DNA of 12,937 nucleotides from Bacteroidia bacterium (GTDB lineage Bacteria > Bacteroidota > Bacteroidia > JABEUT01): contig JABEUT010000137.1 in assembly GCA_013044305.1 (NCBI GenBank), forward strand, positions 1 through 12,937. The letters run 5' to 3'. Both the position numbers and the translations under genes were made by a program. The notes below the pieces were generated by a model. That model worked only from the letters and a program-made list of their open reading frames with translations. It ran no database searches and was not told the DNA's origin. Below, piece by piece: positions 1-7,419 of this stretch (within the stretch, counting starts at the first letter, position 1; each line of letters opens with the position of its first letter).

Positions 1-106
1 AACATATTGTCTTATAATAATCTCTTAATCAATGTTATATGACTATTAACCGGAAGCCGGCCGCATTTGCGTCAAGGGGTAAAATGCGATAAATCATCTG
101 GGTAAA

Positions 107-118
107 TGACAAATGTCA
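107..118. promoter_or_regulatory. Crp/Fnr-family-like operator, TGAC-N4-GTCA
   Basis: A perfect 12-base palindrome when written as TGAC-AAAT-GTCA. Its TGA-N6-TCA core and spacing match the general core bound by Crp/Fnr-type regulators, and the TGAC/GTCA half-sites resemble those of the nitric-oxide-responsive Dnr/Nnr branch. Its centre (112.5) lies about 41 bases before the transcription start inferred from the promoter-like boxes at 120-149. That is the usual spacing for a class II activator site. The match and spacing are seen in the sequence; the regulator type is inference. Confidence 0.4.
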
Positions 119-119
119 G

Positions 120-149
120 TTGGTTTTGTATGGGCTAAAATCATCTTTG
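120..149 (+). promoter_or_regulatory. Candidate Bacteroidota promoter for the operon at 274
   Basis: TTG at 120-122, then 19 bases, then CATCTTTG at 142-149. The Bacteroidota consensus is TTG or TTTG, about 17-23 bases, then TAnnTTTG, so the downstream box has one mismatch. The predicted transcript would start near 154 and carry an untranslated leader of about 120 bases. No better match was found between 1 and 273. Confidence 0.35.
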
Positions 150-159
150 ACCTGTCAAA
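146..159. promoter_or_regulatory. Palindrome TTTGAC-CT-GTCAAA overlapping the promoter
   Basis: A perfect 14-base inverted repeat with a 2-base centre. It shares TTTG with the downstream promoter box and covers the inferred transcription start, a position where a bound protein would normally repress. The half-site spacing (TGA-N4-TCA) does not fit a standard Crp/Fnr site, so a different regulator, or chance, is possible. Confidence 0.3.
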
Positions 160-273
160 TAAACCGACATAAAATAAAATAAGGGAAAAAACTGCAAGTT
201 CAAAGGCAGGAAACAGCAAGGGAAATAGTTACAGTCAAAATATAGTTACACAACCTCTAAATTTAAAATCGCC

Positions 274-1503
274 ATGAAAAAATATGCTTTCTTAACAATC
301 TCTGCCGGAATGCTGCTCCTCCTGATACCGGGAATAAAAGGTAGCGCACAAACCGACACAACTACGGTGCCACCCGATAAAGCCAAACCCGGGGGCGAAA
401 AGTTCATGCTTGCCGGTGAATTTTTTACATCCTGGCAAAATACCAAAACTTTCCCGTATTACAGCACAGCGCAAGGCCATACGCCGTCATCCATCGCAAA
501 CAATTTCGGAGCCAACTCTCAATATCCGACAGGCTTAATGCTAATGCCGCTTGTGAAATTATCCGACAGGCTTTTCCTTGATGTGCAAATCGGTGTAGTC
601 GCCCCGATCGGTCCCGGTTCGGCTGCCGCCGTATCCTTCAATGAGGGAATCATTTACTATCACGTAGGTAATGCCCTGAATATATTTACCGGTTACTTTC
701 AGCCCCGGTCAGGATTATATGAAGGAATACTCGACGACTTTACCAACCGTTACGGGTCGGTGCCTGTAGGTATGGTGGCAGCGGCAACAGGCACCCAGGC
801 AGGTGTTGGTATCCAGGGCGGCATTCAGCTCGGTGTGTCAAAACTGAACTACCAGTTGTATGCCTCGAACGGACCAACATTAACCATTGACAGTACAGGA
901 GCTGCAAACGGACAGGTAAGCTATGGAAATTTTATTTCTCCGAATATGAATAAGGCGGTTGGCGGTGAAATTGGTTTTCTGCCTTTCCCTAACTCCAGCC
1001 TCGAAGTAGGCGTTTCCGGTCAGTATATGCCTGGTGCAGGTGCGCTTGGTACAGCCCAGCAGAACATCAGCGTAAGCAACATTGCAGCCTATATCAACTA
1101 CTACCACGTGTTCGACCCGCTGATGATAAGGGTTCAGGGGCAGTATGAAATGGATCAGATTCAAAAGTATAATCTGTACACCAATTCCGCCGATACCAGC
1201 ATTCTTCCCGGTTCCGGCTTCAATAACACCACAAATGGCTGGTTCCTGGGCATGACCTTCCGCTTAAGCGGAGCCTCAAGCAACTTCCTTAGCAACTTGG
1301 AATTAGGCATAAGGGAAAGCCAGCTTACCTTGCCGCAAGATGCAAACTGCCTGTGGGGACAAAAACCGCTTAACCAAACCAGCATTGCCCTCACATATTG
1401 GTTTACATGGAAAGCTCCCCTAAGCATAGGTTACGATATTTATAACCAACAGGGAACCCCCAGAATGACGGCGGTTACCATCAGGGGAATGTGGTTCTTT
1501 TAA
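274..1503 (+). CDS. Outer-membrane beta-barrel (porin-like) protein
   Basis: A 409-residue exported protein. Residues 1-25 form a signal peptide (two lysines, a Leu-rich core around 14-19, likely cut after Gly-Ser-Ala before Gln26). The mature part alternates hydrophobic and polar residues with many aromatic and glycine residues, and the chain ends in Trp-Phe-Phe; a terminal aromatic residue is typical of barrels inserted by the BAM machinery. The segment around residues 130-165, with Gly-Tyr-Phe-Gln-Pro-Arg-Ser-Gly, is reminiscent of porins of the phosphate-selective type, but I cannot assign a family firmly. It is the first gene of a three-gene unit with two c-type cytochromes, so a role in moving a respiratory substrate or product across the outer membrane is plausible. 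The ATG is the first in frame after the leader; no Shine-Dalgarno is seen, as is common in this phylum. Confidence 0.75.
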   Translation: MKKYAFLTISAGMLLLLIPGIKGSAQTDTTTVPPDKAKPGGEKFMLAGEFFTSWQNTKTFPYYSTAQGHTPSSIANNFGANSQYPTGLMLMPLVKLSDRLFLDVQIGVVAPIGPGSAAAVSFNEGIIYYHVGNALNIFTGYFQPRSGLYEGILDDFTNRYGSVPVGMVAAATGTQAGVGIQGGIQLGVSKLNYQLYASNGPTLTIDSTGAANGQVSYGNFISPNMNKAVGGEIGFLPFPNSSLEVGVSGQYMPGAGALGTAQQNISVSNIAAYINYYHVFDPLMIRVQGQYEMDQIQKYNLYTNSADTSILPGSGFNNTTNGWFLGMTFRLSGASSNFLSNLELGIRESQLTLPQDANCLWGQKPLNQTSIALTYWFTWKAPLSIGYDIYNQQGTPRMTAVTIRGMWFF

Positions 1504-1548
1504 TCCGAAACAACGAATAATTAATAATCAGAATAATAGCAGAAGTAT

Positions 1549-1827
1549 ATGAAAAACAAGGTGAAAATAATAACAATGGTTGCCGGACTTACAATAGCTG
1601 TATCATCAGTACTATTTATGAACGGCTGCGCAGTGCCGGAGAGCATTGCCAACAAAACAGGGGCGCAGCTATGGGCAGAAAACTGCAACCGCTGCCACAA
1701 TGCCCCCGACCCGCATAATTTCAGCGACGAGCAATGGGATGCAGCTCTGGAGCACATGCACCAGAAAGCAATACTGACCGATACCGAAGCCAAAAAAATA
1801 CTGGCTTTCATGAAGTCGGCTGACTGA
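1549..1827 (+). CDS. Small monoheme c-type cytochrome lipoprotein
   Basis: A 92-residue protein. Residues 1-26 form a lipoprotein signal peptide ending in Phe-Met-Asn-Gly-Cys, which makes Cys27 the likely lipidated residue. One heme-binding motif CNRCH lies at residues 46-50, with His50 as the proximal iron ligand. Met70, in a Trp-x6-Met-like helix, is the likely distal ligand, and the Ile-Leu-Ala-Phe-Met ending resembles the C-terminal helix of small class I cytochromes. The mature protein is only about 65 residues, a minimal cytochrome fold. The residues after Cys27 (Ala-Val-Pro-Glu) lack the acidic cluster used for surface export in several Bacteroidota, so I infer that it faces the periplasm. 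It lies 45 bases behind the barrel gene and 36 before the next cytochrome gene, so co-transcription is likely. It probably shuttles or relays single electrons in the envelope. Confidence 0.8.
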   Translation: MKNKVKIITMVAGLTIAVSSVLFMNGCAVPESIANKTGAQLWAENCNRCHNAPDPHNFSDEQWDAALEHMHQKAILTDTEAKKILAFMKSAD

Positions 1828-1863
1828 TAAAAGGCATCCTGAAATGATAAACTCAATAAAGCC

Positions 1864-2469
1864 ATGAAACAGACTATAACGGTTATAATTTGCCTCGCTT
1901 TTCTAAGCATCCGTCCTAACCCTGCCGCCGCCCAGTCGGGCGAAGACCTCTACAAGCAAATTTGCGCCGCCTGCCATACGGTGGGAGGAGGCAGGCTCGT
2001 GGGACCCGACCTGAAGAACATAACATCTGTTAAGAAAGAAGACTGGCTTATTAAATGGATTAAATCTTCGCAGGCGGTGGTTAAAAGCGGCGACACGGCG
2101 GCAACAGCTATCTTTAAGCAGTACAACATGGTGCCCATGCCCGATCAAACCGCGCTTACCGATGCCCAGATAAAATCTATCCTGGCGTACATCGACACCA
2201 AAAGCGGAGGGGAGGCTGCAGCTACCAATACGCCCGCTGCCCAGCCATCGACAGCATCATCAGAGGCTTCAGCCGTAGCTCCGGCACAGGCCGCAGGGGT
2301 GCAGAACCCGGATGCCACCACTCAAAAGAGTGATTTTATCAACCCCAATACGTTTATTATCTGGCTCTGCATTGGGCTTGTGGTTGCCTTTTTGCTTATC
2401 GTGGTATGGACGCTCTCCAGCGCCGTGCGAAAACTTACGGATGCCCTGAAGGAGAACATGAAGGATTGA
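1864..2469 (+). CDS. Inner-membrane-anchored monoheme cytochrome c
   Basis: A 201-residue protein. The signal peptide covers residues 1-23, with likely cleavage after Ala-Ala-Ala before Gln24. A class I cytochrome c domain follows (about 25-112): heme motif CAACH at 34-38, Val-Gly-Pro-Asp-Leu at 46-50 as in many respiratory cytochromes, and Met92 in Met-Val-Pro-Met-Pro as the likely distal ligand. The C-terminal helix has Leu-Thr-Asp-Ala-Gln-Ile and Ile-Leu-Ala-Tyr-Ile. Residues 113-157 are a flexible linker rich in Ala, Pro, Thr and Ser. One membrane helix (about 163-184) and a short charged tail follow. The heme domain therefore faces the periplasm on a tether, and the tail lies in the cytoplasm. 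Such tethered cytochromes carry electrons between membrane quinol-oxidising complexes and periplasmic reductases; the partner here is not encoded in the window. It is the last gene before a terminator. Confidence 0.82.
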   Translation: MKQTITVIICLAFLSIRPNPAAAQSGEDLYKQICAACHTVGGGRLVGPDLKNITSVKKEDWLIKWIKSSQAVVKSGDTAATAIFKQYNMVPMPDQTALTDAQIKSILAYIDTKSGGEAAATNTPAAQPSTASSEASAVAPAQAAGVQNPDATTQKSDFINPNTFIIWLCIGLVVAFLLIVVWTLSSAVRKLTDALKENMKD

Positions 2470-2481
2470 GTGAACAAAGGA

Positions 2482-2520
2482 AAGAACCGGGAATACCATG
2501 TATTTCCGGTTCTTTTTTAT
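2482..2520 (+). terminator. Rho-independent terminator after the cytochrome operon
   Basis: AAGAACCGG at 2482-2490 pairs perfectly with CCGGTTCTT at 2506-2514. The inner bases GGAATAC and GTATTTCC extend the stem with one bulge around a CAT loop. Six T residues follow from 2513 on the forward strand. It begins 12 bases behind the cytochrome stop. The reverse-strand gene ends at 2531, so the same hairpin may also stop that convergent transcript, though its T-run on that strand is interrupted. Confidence 0.85.
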
Positions 2521-2530
2521 TTATGGCCGA

Positions 2531-5500
2531 TCACTTGATAAGCGTAACCGAGCCGATATAGGAGTGCTGCTGGTTGAATATATCCGTAACCTGTATCTTA
2601 TATACATATACGTCTTCCAGTGCAACTTCCGACCCTCCGTTCGCCCTGCCGTCCCAGCCGCGGTTAATGTCGTTGGTGGTAAAAATTTGATTGCCCCAGC
2701 GGTCAAATATCATCATATAAAACTGGGATATGCCTATTCCTTTGGCGGTAAAGTAGTCGTTTCTGCCGTCGGCATTGGGCGTAAAGGCGCTCGGTATCCA
2801 GATGGTGAATTGGGGCTGAATGATAAGGCTGTCGGTAAAGACACCCGCACATCCATAATCGTTGTTGGTGGTGAGGGTAACATAATATATGCCCGGCTGC
2901 GCGTATGTATGCACAGGGTTTGCTGCTTTTGAGCTGTCGCCGTCGCCAAAGTACCAGGTCCAGATGGTGGCATCCTGCGACTCGTTCGTAAAGTTCACCG
3001 TAGGGTTCAGTATATTCACCGTTACCGGCGATTCGCTGAACATTGCCACTGCAGCGGGATATACGGTAATGCTTGCGTCGGCGGAAGCAGAGGCTTTGCA
3101 TCCGAGGTGGTTGGTAACTTGTACGGTAACATCATACAGGCCGCTTTGCAAATAGGTATGCGAGGGGCTGGTCTGTGTGGAATACTGGTTATCGCCGAAA
3201 TTCCATAGATAGCTGTCGCCGGCGTTTGCCAGGCTGGTATCTTTGAACCAGAGCGTTACCCCGCTGCAAGCCGCCCCCGCCATAGGTGGAATGCTGATCT
3301 TCGGAGCGGGGTTCATTTGCAGATAAATACTTTTCCTAACCGTGTCGCCGCAAAAGTCGCTCACCGTTACCGTAAACACTGTATCGCTTTGCACATACAC
3401 CGTAAAAGGACCCGCGCCGTAGTAACCGTTGCTCCACAAAATGGTTACCGGACCGGAACCTGATGTATTTACGTTTGTGTAAATGCTCGCCGTATCGCCC
3501 TGGCAAACCATTTGATTGGGCTTAACGGTTACCGCCGAGGCAAGAAGCTTCAGCGCCTTGATGGTTACGGTGGCCGAATCGCCCCTGCACCCGTTGCCGT
3601 CTATTGCTGTTACGGTATATGTTGAAGTAAAGTAAGGGTTTACAATGCAGTTCGCCGAAGTGCCGTTGCCCGCACTCCACTGGTAGCTGTAGTTGCCAAC
3701 ACCTCCGCTGCCCGAAGCGGTTATCACAACGGGCGACCCGGAGCAGGCGCTGTCGGGGGCCGAAGCGCTTGTGGCCACCTTTGAAGGCTGGGTGATATTG
3801 AAATTTGCTGTGGAAGTGCAACCGTTGTAGTCGGTAACTTTAACAGTGTAGGCGCCCGCCCTTAACCCTATGGCGGTATTTGTGTACTGAACAACAGGAG
3901 TGTACCAGTGGTAGGCGTAAGGGGCGGTGCCGCCCGAAGGCATGGCCGTAGCACTGCCGTTGGCATAACCGTAACAGGTCGCATTGCTGATATTGCCAAC
4001 CATGGCTGTTAATGAAGCGGGTTGCGAGAGCGTGGTAAAACCCGAAGCAGGGCAGTTATTCATATCCCTGATATTTACCGTGTAGCTTCCTGCCGTAAGA
4101 TCGGTTGCGGTAGCCGCCGAGGCGCCGTTGCTCCAGGCATACTGAAAGGGAGCTGAACCACCACTTACATTCACAGTCAGCCAACCGTTGTTCATGCCGA
4201 AGCAAGAGGGCTCCCCTGAATTAAAGGAGGTGGAAAGCTGGGCAGGCTGCACAATGGTTACCATGCAGGTGGATGTGCAGGAGTGTGCGTCCGTAACTGT
4301 TGCCGTATAGGTGCCTGCAGCCAGCGCGACAGCAGTTGCCGTAGTGTTGCCATTCGACCATGAATAAGCATAGGGCAAGGTTCCGCCGTGTGCGCTCACT
4401 GTAGCTGTACCGTTATTGCCTCCGTTACAAGTTACATTCGTATATGAAGCGATTCCCGATACAAGAATAGCAGGCTGTCCGATGAGTACCGAATTATGCG
4501 CTGTACAGCCGTTCGCATCTGTAACGGTAACAGTGTATGAGCCTGCCGAAAGACCGCTTACAGCAGGCGAAGTAGAACCGTTCGACCAATTGTAGGCGTA
4601 AGGCGAAACACCTCCGCCTCCAATGGCATTTGCGCTGCCATCATTGCCTCCGTTGCAGCCAACATTAGTTACCGAACCGATGGTTACGGTTACAGGTGTG
4701 GGCTGGGTTATAGTAACAGAGGATGAACCGGTGCAGCCGTTGGCATCGGTAACAGTTATGGTATATGTTCCGGCTGACAGGTTGGAGGCGTTGGAGTTGT
4801 TGCCACCCGTGGGAGCCCAGTTAAAATGATAGTTCGGGGTACCGCCTAAAGAGCTTGCATCCGCGCTGCCGTTATTGCCGCCGAAGCAGCTTACGTTTGT
4901 ATTAACGACCGCGTTCACTATAAGAGAGGCGGGCTGGCTTACAGTTGTATTGGCCGAAGAGGTGCAGCCGTTGTTATCGGTAACAGTACAGGTATAAGTG
5001 CCTGCCGTAAGCCCTGTTGCCAGGGCATTGGTTCCGCCGGCGGGCGACCACAGATAAGCGTATGAAGGAACGCCGCCGCTAACGCTTGCCGAAGCGCCGC
5101 CGGTATTGCCTCCGTTGCATTTAACAGGTATGGCCGTAACTGACTCTGTAATCATGGGTGGCTGGGTAATTAGAGCAACAGCACTGGCGTTTGCTCCGCA
5201 TGAATCGCTTACCGTTACAGTGTAACTTCCTGCGCTAAGCCCGGTGGCCGTTGAATTGGTTTGCCCCGTTGGGTTCCACAGATAAGTATAGGAAGGAGTT
5301 CCGCCTGCAGCGCTTGCAGAGGCGCTGCCATTACTGCCGCCAAAACACTTTAAATCGGTTACGGATATGATAGAGGCGATAAGCAGTGGCGGCTGGCTGA
5401 AGTTTACCGAAGCGGTGGCTGAACAACCGTCGGCATCGGTAACAGTAACTGTATAACTGCCTGCGCTCAACGGCCCCGAAACTGCTTTTGTGCTGCCGTT

Positions 5501-7414
5501 GCTCCACAAATAGGTATATGCGGGAGTGCCTCCGCTTACATTTGCCTGTGCAGCTCCGTTATTTGAACCATGACAGATTTTATGCGAATTGGCTACGATG
5601 GCTACTAACAGTTGCGGAGGCTGGGTAAGGTTTACCGAGGCGCTCGTTATACAGCCATGCGCATCGGTTACGGTAACGGTATAGCTGCCTGCAGGCAGGT
5701 TGCTTGCCGTGGCGCTGGTGCCGCCTGAAGGAGCCCATATATAATTATAGCCCGGGGTACCTCCGCTTACCGATACGGTGGCGCTTCCCGAATTATCGCC
5801 GTAGCATTTCAAATTATTGAATGATGCTATTGAAGCAGCAAGCGCCACAGGTTGTGTAAGTATTATGCTGGCAGTATCGCGGCAGCCGTTGGAATCGGTT
5901 ACTACAACTTTATAAGTGCCTGCCGTAAGATTGCTCTTTGAGGAGTTGGTGCCTCCGCCCGGCGACCACAGGTAGGTGTATGGCTGAACGCCACCGCTTA
6001 CCGAAACAGCAGCAGAGCCGTTATTGCCCCCGTTGCATTTTATGTTTGTTCCGGATATGGATAAGGTCATCGGGGTATAGGGAGGGATGGTAATGCTTAC
6101 CGTATCGGCGCAAAGCGCATTGGCTATGCTTGCAAGGGCACATTTGTAAGTTCCGGCACAGCCTATTATACATTTTTGGTTGTTGTTCGGTCCGATGATG
6201 CAGGGGCCTGTCCATTTATAGGTGGCCACACCCGAAGGAGCTGTGAGCGTGTCGTTGCCTTTGCATATAACCCTTGCATTGGAAATGATGCCGACAGAGC
6301 ATTTTGCAGCAAAATAGGCGTACCCGAAATGCCCGCCAAGTGCACAATCGGAGGTGTTGATGATGATGGTAACACATTGCCCTATGTAGTTTTGAAGGGG
6401 AACAAAAACGGTGCTCCATGGTTTGCAATATACTGTATCGGCGTCGGGCGCGTAATAAATTGATTTATACCCCGGCAAGCCGGGACCCGATACCACCGAA
6501 TAGTTCCCGCAGTTGGGAATAGTATCGTTATTCTGGTCGAGCATCACAACATTAAAGAACGGTTGCTGATAGTAATTGTGCGCCGGATTTTCGAGCACTA
6601 CGGCATACATATATACGAAATTGGCATTCTGCTGTGTAACGGTAAAGGTTTGCGATAAGGTTCCCATCTGCGCCTGCGGAATGGGCCCGTCGCCTATTCT
6701 GCAAGAGAATGCGCTGCCCGGGCACACCACCGGAATCAGGGCTCCGGCTATAAGGTCTAAGCCGGGACCGCTGGTGAGCGATACCTGATAGGTGCTGGTG
6801 TTCGGATCCCACGCCGCTGCTGTTACGGGGCCGCAGGCGCCGCCCACGGGGGCGGAAAACACATATCCGGTCGGTGTGGATGAATTCACCCTGTAATAAG
6901 CGTACCATCCGTTCAGGTTGCCGTTGGAGAAATCAATATTATCGCAGGCAGGGTTACATGGCTGGGGCGAGAGTACACGATGTCTCCCGGGAGAATTTTG
7001 GGGTATTGAATTGGGGAACTCGGTTTTAACCTGCTGGAAGCTGCGGTATAAGTTTACATAATCGGCTTCCAGCGTTTGTGCATAATTCTGAATATCGGCA
7101 TCGCTTGTTACCGAGCCGTTGCTCACCTTATTCCAAAATTCCTGCCTGTCGGCGGCGTATATCTTGTCCTGATAGTAGTTGGTGAACTCCAGCATGTCGG
7201 CGTTCGACGCTCCGGTTGATTTCTGCACGGACTGTAATATGTTAAACGCTTGCAGCTTTGTATAGTAGCTTTCGAGTTTTTCCTGCCCTGCCCGGCTGCC
7301 GTTTGTTTGCCCGAAGGCTGCAGTGGCGCCGCTTAACAGCGCTATACAGTATAAGTATAGCAGTTTGCCGTTAAGATTTTTTCTGGTAAAAAATGGCGTA
7401 GTTGTTTGTTTCAT
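2531..7414 (-). CDS. Giant T9SS-secreted SprB-repeat surface protein
   Basis: A 1627-residue protein. Domains in order: signal peptide 1-35 (cut after Ala-Phe-Gly before Gln36); helical stretch about 42-135 rich in Gln, Tyr and Glu; lectin-like beta domain about 155-375 starting Cys-Asp-Asn-Ile-Asp-Phe and Gly-Trp; cysteine-rich Ig-like module about 380-450 (Cys384, 405, 415, 419, 425, 435); ten SprB repeats 457-1210; two Ig-like modules 1211-1369; PKD domains 1370-1453 and 1454-1534, with Trp-Asn-Phe-Gly-Asp and Trp-Tyr-Phe-Gly-Asp-Gly-Asp; and a gliding-motility-type C-terminal domain 1535-1627, with Pro-Ser-Ala-Phe-Thr-Pro-Asn and Phe-Asp-Arg-Trp-Gly. The last domain directs export and attachment by the type IX secretion system (type B signal). 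SprB itself is the mobile adhesin for gliding in Flavobacterium, so an adhesin role is the best inference; ligand unknown. The start is supported by a strong AGGAGG five bases upstream. No partner gene is adjacent. Confidence 0.88.
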   Translation of the reverse strand: MKQTTTPFFTRKNLNGKLLYLYCIALLSGATAAFGQTNGSRAGQEKLESYYTKLQAFNILQSVQKSTGASNADMLEFTNYYQDKIYAADRQEFWNKVSNGSVTSDADIQNYAQTLEADYVNLYRSFQQVKTEFPNSIPQNSPGRHRVLSPQPCNPACDNIDFSNGNLNGWYAYYRVNSSTPTGYVFSAPVGGACGPVTAAAWDPNTSTYQVSLTSGPGLDLIAGALIPVVCPGSAFSCRIGDGPIPQAQMGTLSQTFTVTQQNANFVYMYAVVLENPAHNYYQQPFFNVVMLDQNNDTIPNCGNYSVVSGPGLPGYKSIYYAPDADTVYCKPWSTVFVPLQNYIGQCVTIIINTSDCALGGHFGYAYFAAKCSVGIISNARVICKGNDTLTAPSGVATYKWTGPCIIGPNNNQKCIIGCAGTYKCALASIANALCADTVSITIPPYTPMTLSISGTNIKCNGGNNGSAAVSVSGGVQPYTYLWSPGGGTNSSKSNLTAGTYKVVVTDSNGCRDTASIILTQPVALAASIASFNNLKCYGDNSGSATVSVSGGTPGYNYIWAPSGGTSATASNLPAGSYTVTVTDAHGCITSASVNLTQPPQLLVAIVANSHKICHGSNNGAAQANVSGGTPAYTYLWSNGSTKAVSGPLSAGSYTVTVTDADGCSATASVNFSQPPLLIASIISVTDLKCFGGSNGSASASAAGGTPSYTYLWNPTGQTNSTATGLSAGSYTVTVSDSCGANASAVALITQPPMITESVTAIPVKCNGGNTGGASASVSGGVPSYAYLWSPAGGTNALATGLTAGTYTCTVTDNNGCTSSANTTVSQPASLIVNAVVNTNVSCFGGNNGSADASSLGGTPNYHFNWAPTGGNNSNASNLSAGTYTITVTDANGCTGSSSVTITQPTPVTVTIGSVTNVGCNGGNDGSANAIGGGGVSPYAYNWSNGSTSPAVSGLSAGSYTVTVTDANGCTAHNSVLIGQPAILVSGIASYTNVTCNGGNNGTATVSAHGGTLPYAYSWSNGNTTATAVALAAGTYTATVTDAHSCTSTCMVTIVQPAQLSTSFNSGEPSCFGMNNGWLTVNVSGGSAPFQYAWSNGASAATATDLTAGSYTVNIRDMNNCPASGFTTLSQPASLTAMVGNISNATCYGYANGSATAMPSGGTAPYAYHWYTPVVQYTNTAIGLRAGAYTVKVTDYNGCTSTANFNITQPSKVATSASAPDSACSGSPVVITASGSGGVGNYSYQWSAGNGTSANCIVNPYFTSTYTVTAIDGNGCRGDSATVTIKALKLLASAVTVKPNQMVCQGDTASIYTNVNTSGSGPVTILWSNGYYGAGPFTVYVQSDTVFTVTVSDFCGDTVRKSIYLQMNPAPKISIPPMAGAACSGVTLWFKDTSLANAGDSYLWNFGDNQYSTQTSPSHTYLQSGLYDVTVQVTNHLGCKASASADASITVYPAAVAMFSESPVTVNILNPTVNFTNESQDATIWTWYFGDGDSSKAANPVHTYAQPGIYYVTLTTNNDYGCAGVFTDSLIIQPQFTIWIPSAFTPNADGRNDYFTAKGIGISQFYMMIFDRWGNQIFTTNDINRGWDGRANGGSEVALEDVYVYKIQVTDIFNQQHSYIGSVTLIK
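3785..6046 (-). repeat. Ten tandem SprB repeats within the surface protein
   Basis: The encoded unit is about 75-77 residues. Each begins with a pattern like Asn-x-x-Cys-x-Gly-x-Asn-Asn-Gly, passes through Ser-Gly-Gly-x-x-x-Tyr-x-Tyr-x-Trp, then Leu-x-Ala-Gly-x-Tyr-x-Val-x-Val-x-Asp-x-x-Gly-Cys, and closes with Gln-Pro. The two cysteines of a unit probably form a disulfide. The units have diverged at DNA level and are not exact copies. Unit 4 has a shortened Asp-Ser-Cys-Gly-Ala in place of Asp-x-Asn-Gly-Cys. Unit 9 has Asn-Asn-Cys there, and unit 10 replaces the usual Trp-Ser segment with Trp-Tyr-Thr-Pro. Confidence 0.85.
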
Positions 7415-7419
7415 CGTGC

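Larger units (their letters stand above)
1..273. other. Non-coding leader upstream of the porin-cytochrome operon
   Basis: No gene is visible here. The stretch is AT-rich and contains several inverted repeats: CCGG-AAG-CCGG at 50-60, CGCATTT/AAATGCG at 62-68 and 82-88 (7 bp stem, 13-base loop), TGAC-AAAT-GTCA at 107-118, and TTTGAC-CT-GTCAAA at 146-159. The first two could belong to the end of a gene to the left of the window. The last two sit around a plausible promoter for the gene starting at 274 and are described separately. Confidence 0.6.

Noticed and set aside
62..88. Hairpin CGCATTT/AAATGCG as a terminator of a gene to the left
   Set aside because: There is a 13-base loop and no T-run, and the upstream gene is not in the window.
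146..159. Second palindrome as a standard Fnr/Dnr site
   Set aside because: The half-sites are two bases closer than the Crp/Fnr spacing, so only the site at 107-118 is called as such.
2498..2932. Forward reading frame of 144 codons opposite the end of the surface protein
   Set aside because: It begins inside the terminator hairpin and is antisense to the well-supported T9SS sorting and PKD domains.
3785..6046. Tandem repeats as a CRISPR array or mobile element
   Set aside because: The units are about 225 bases, diverged at DNA level and fully coding as SprB repeats.
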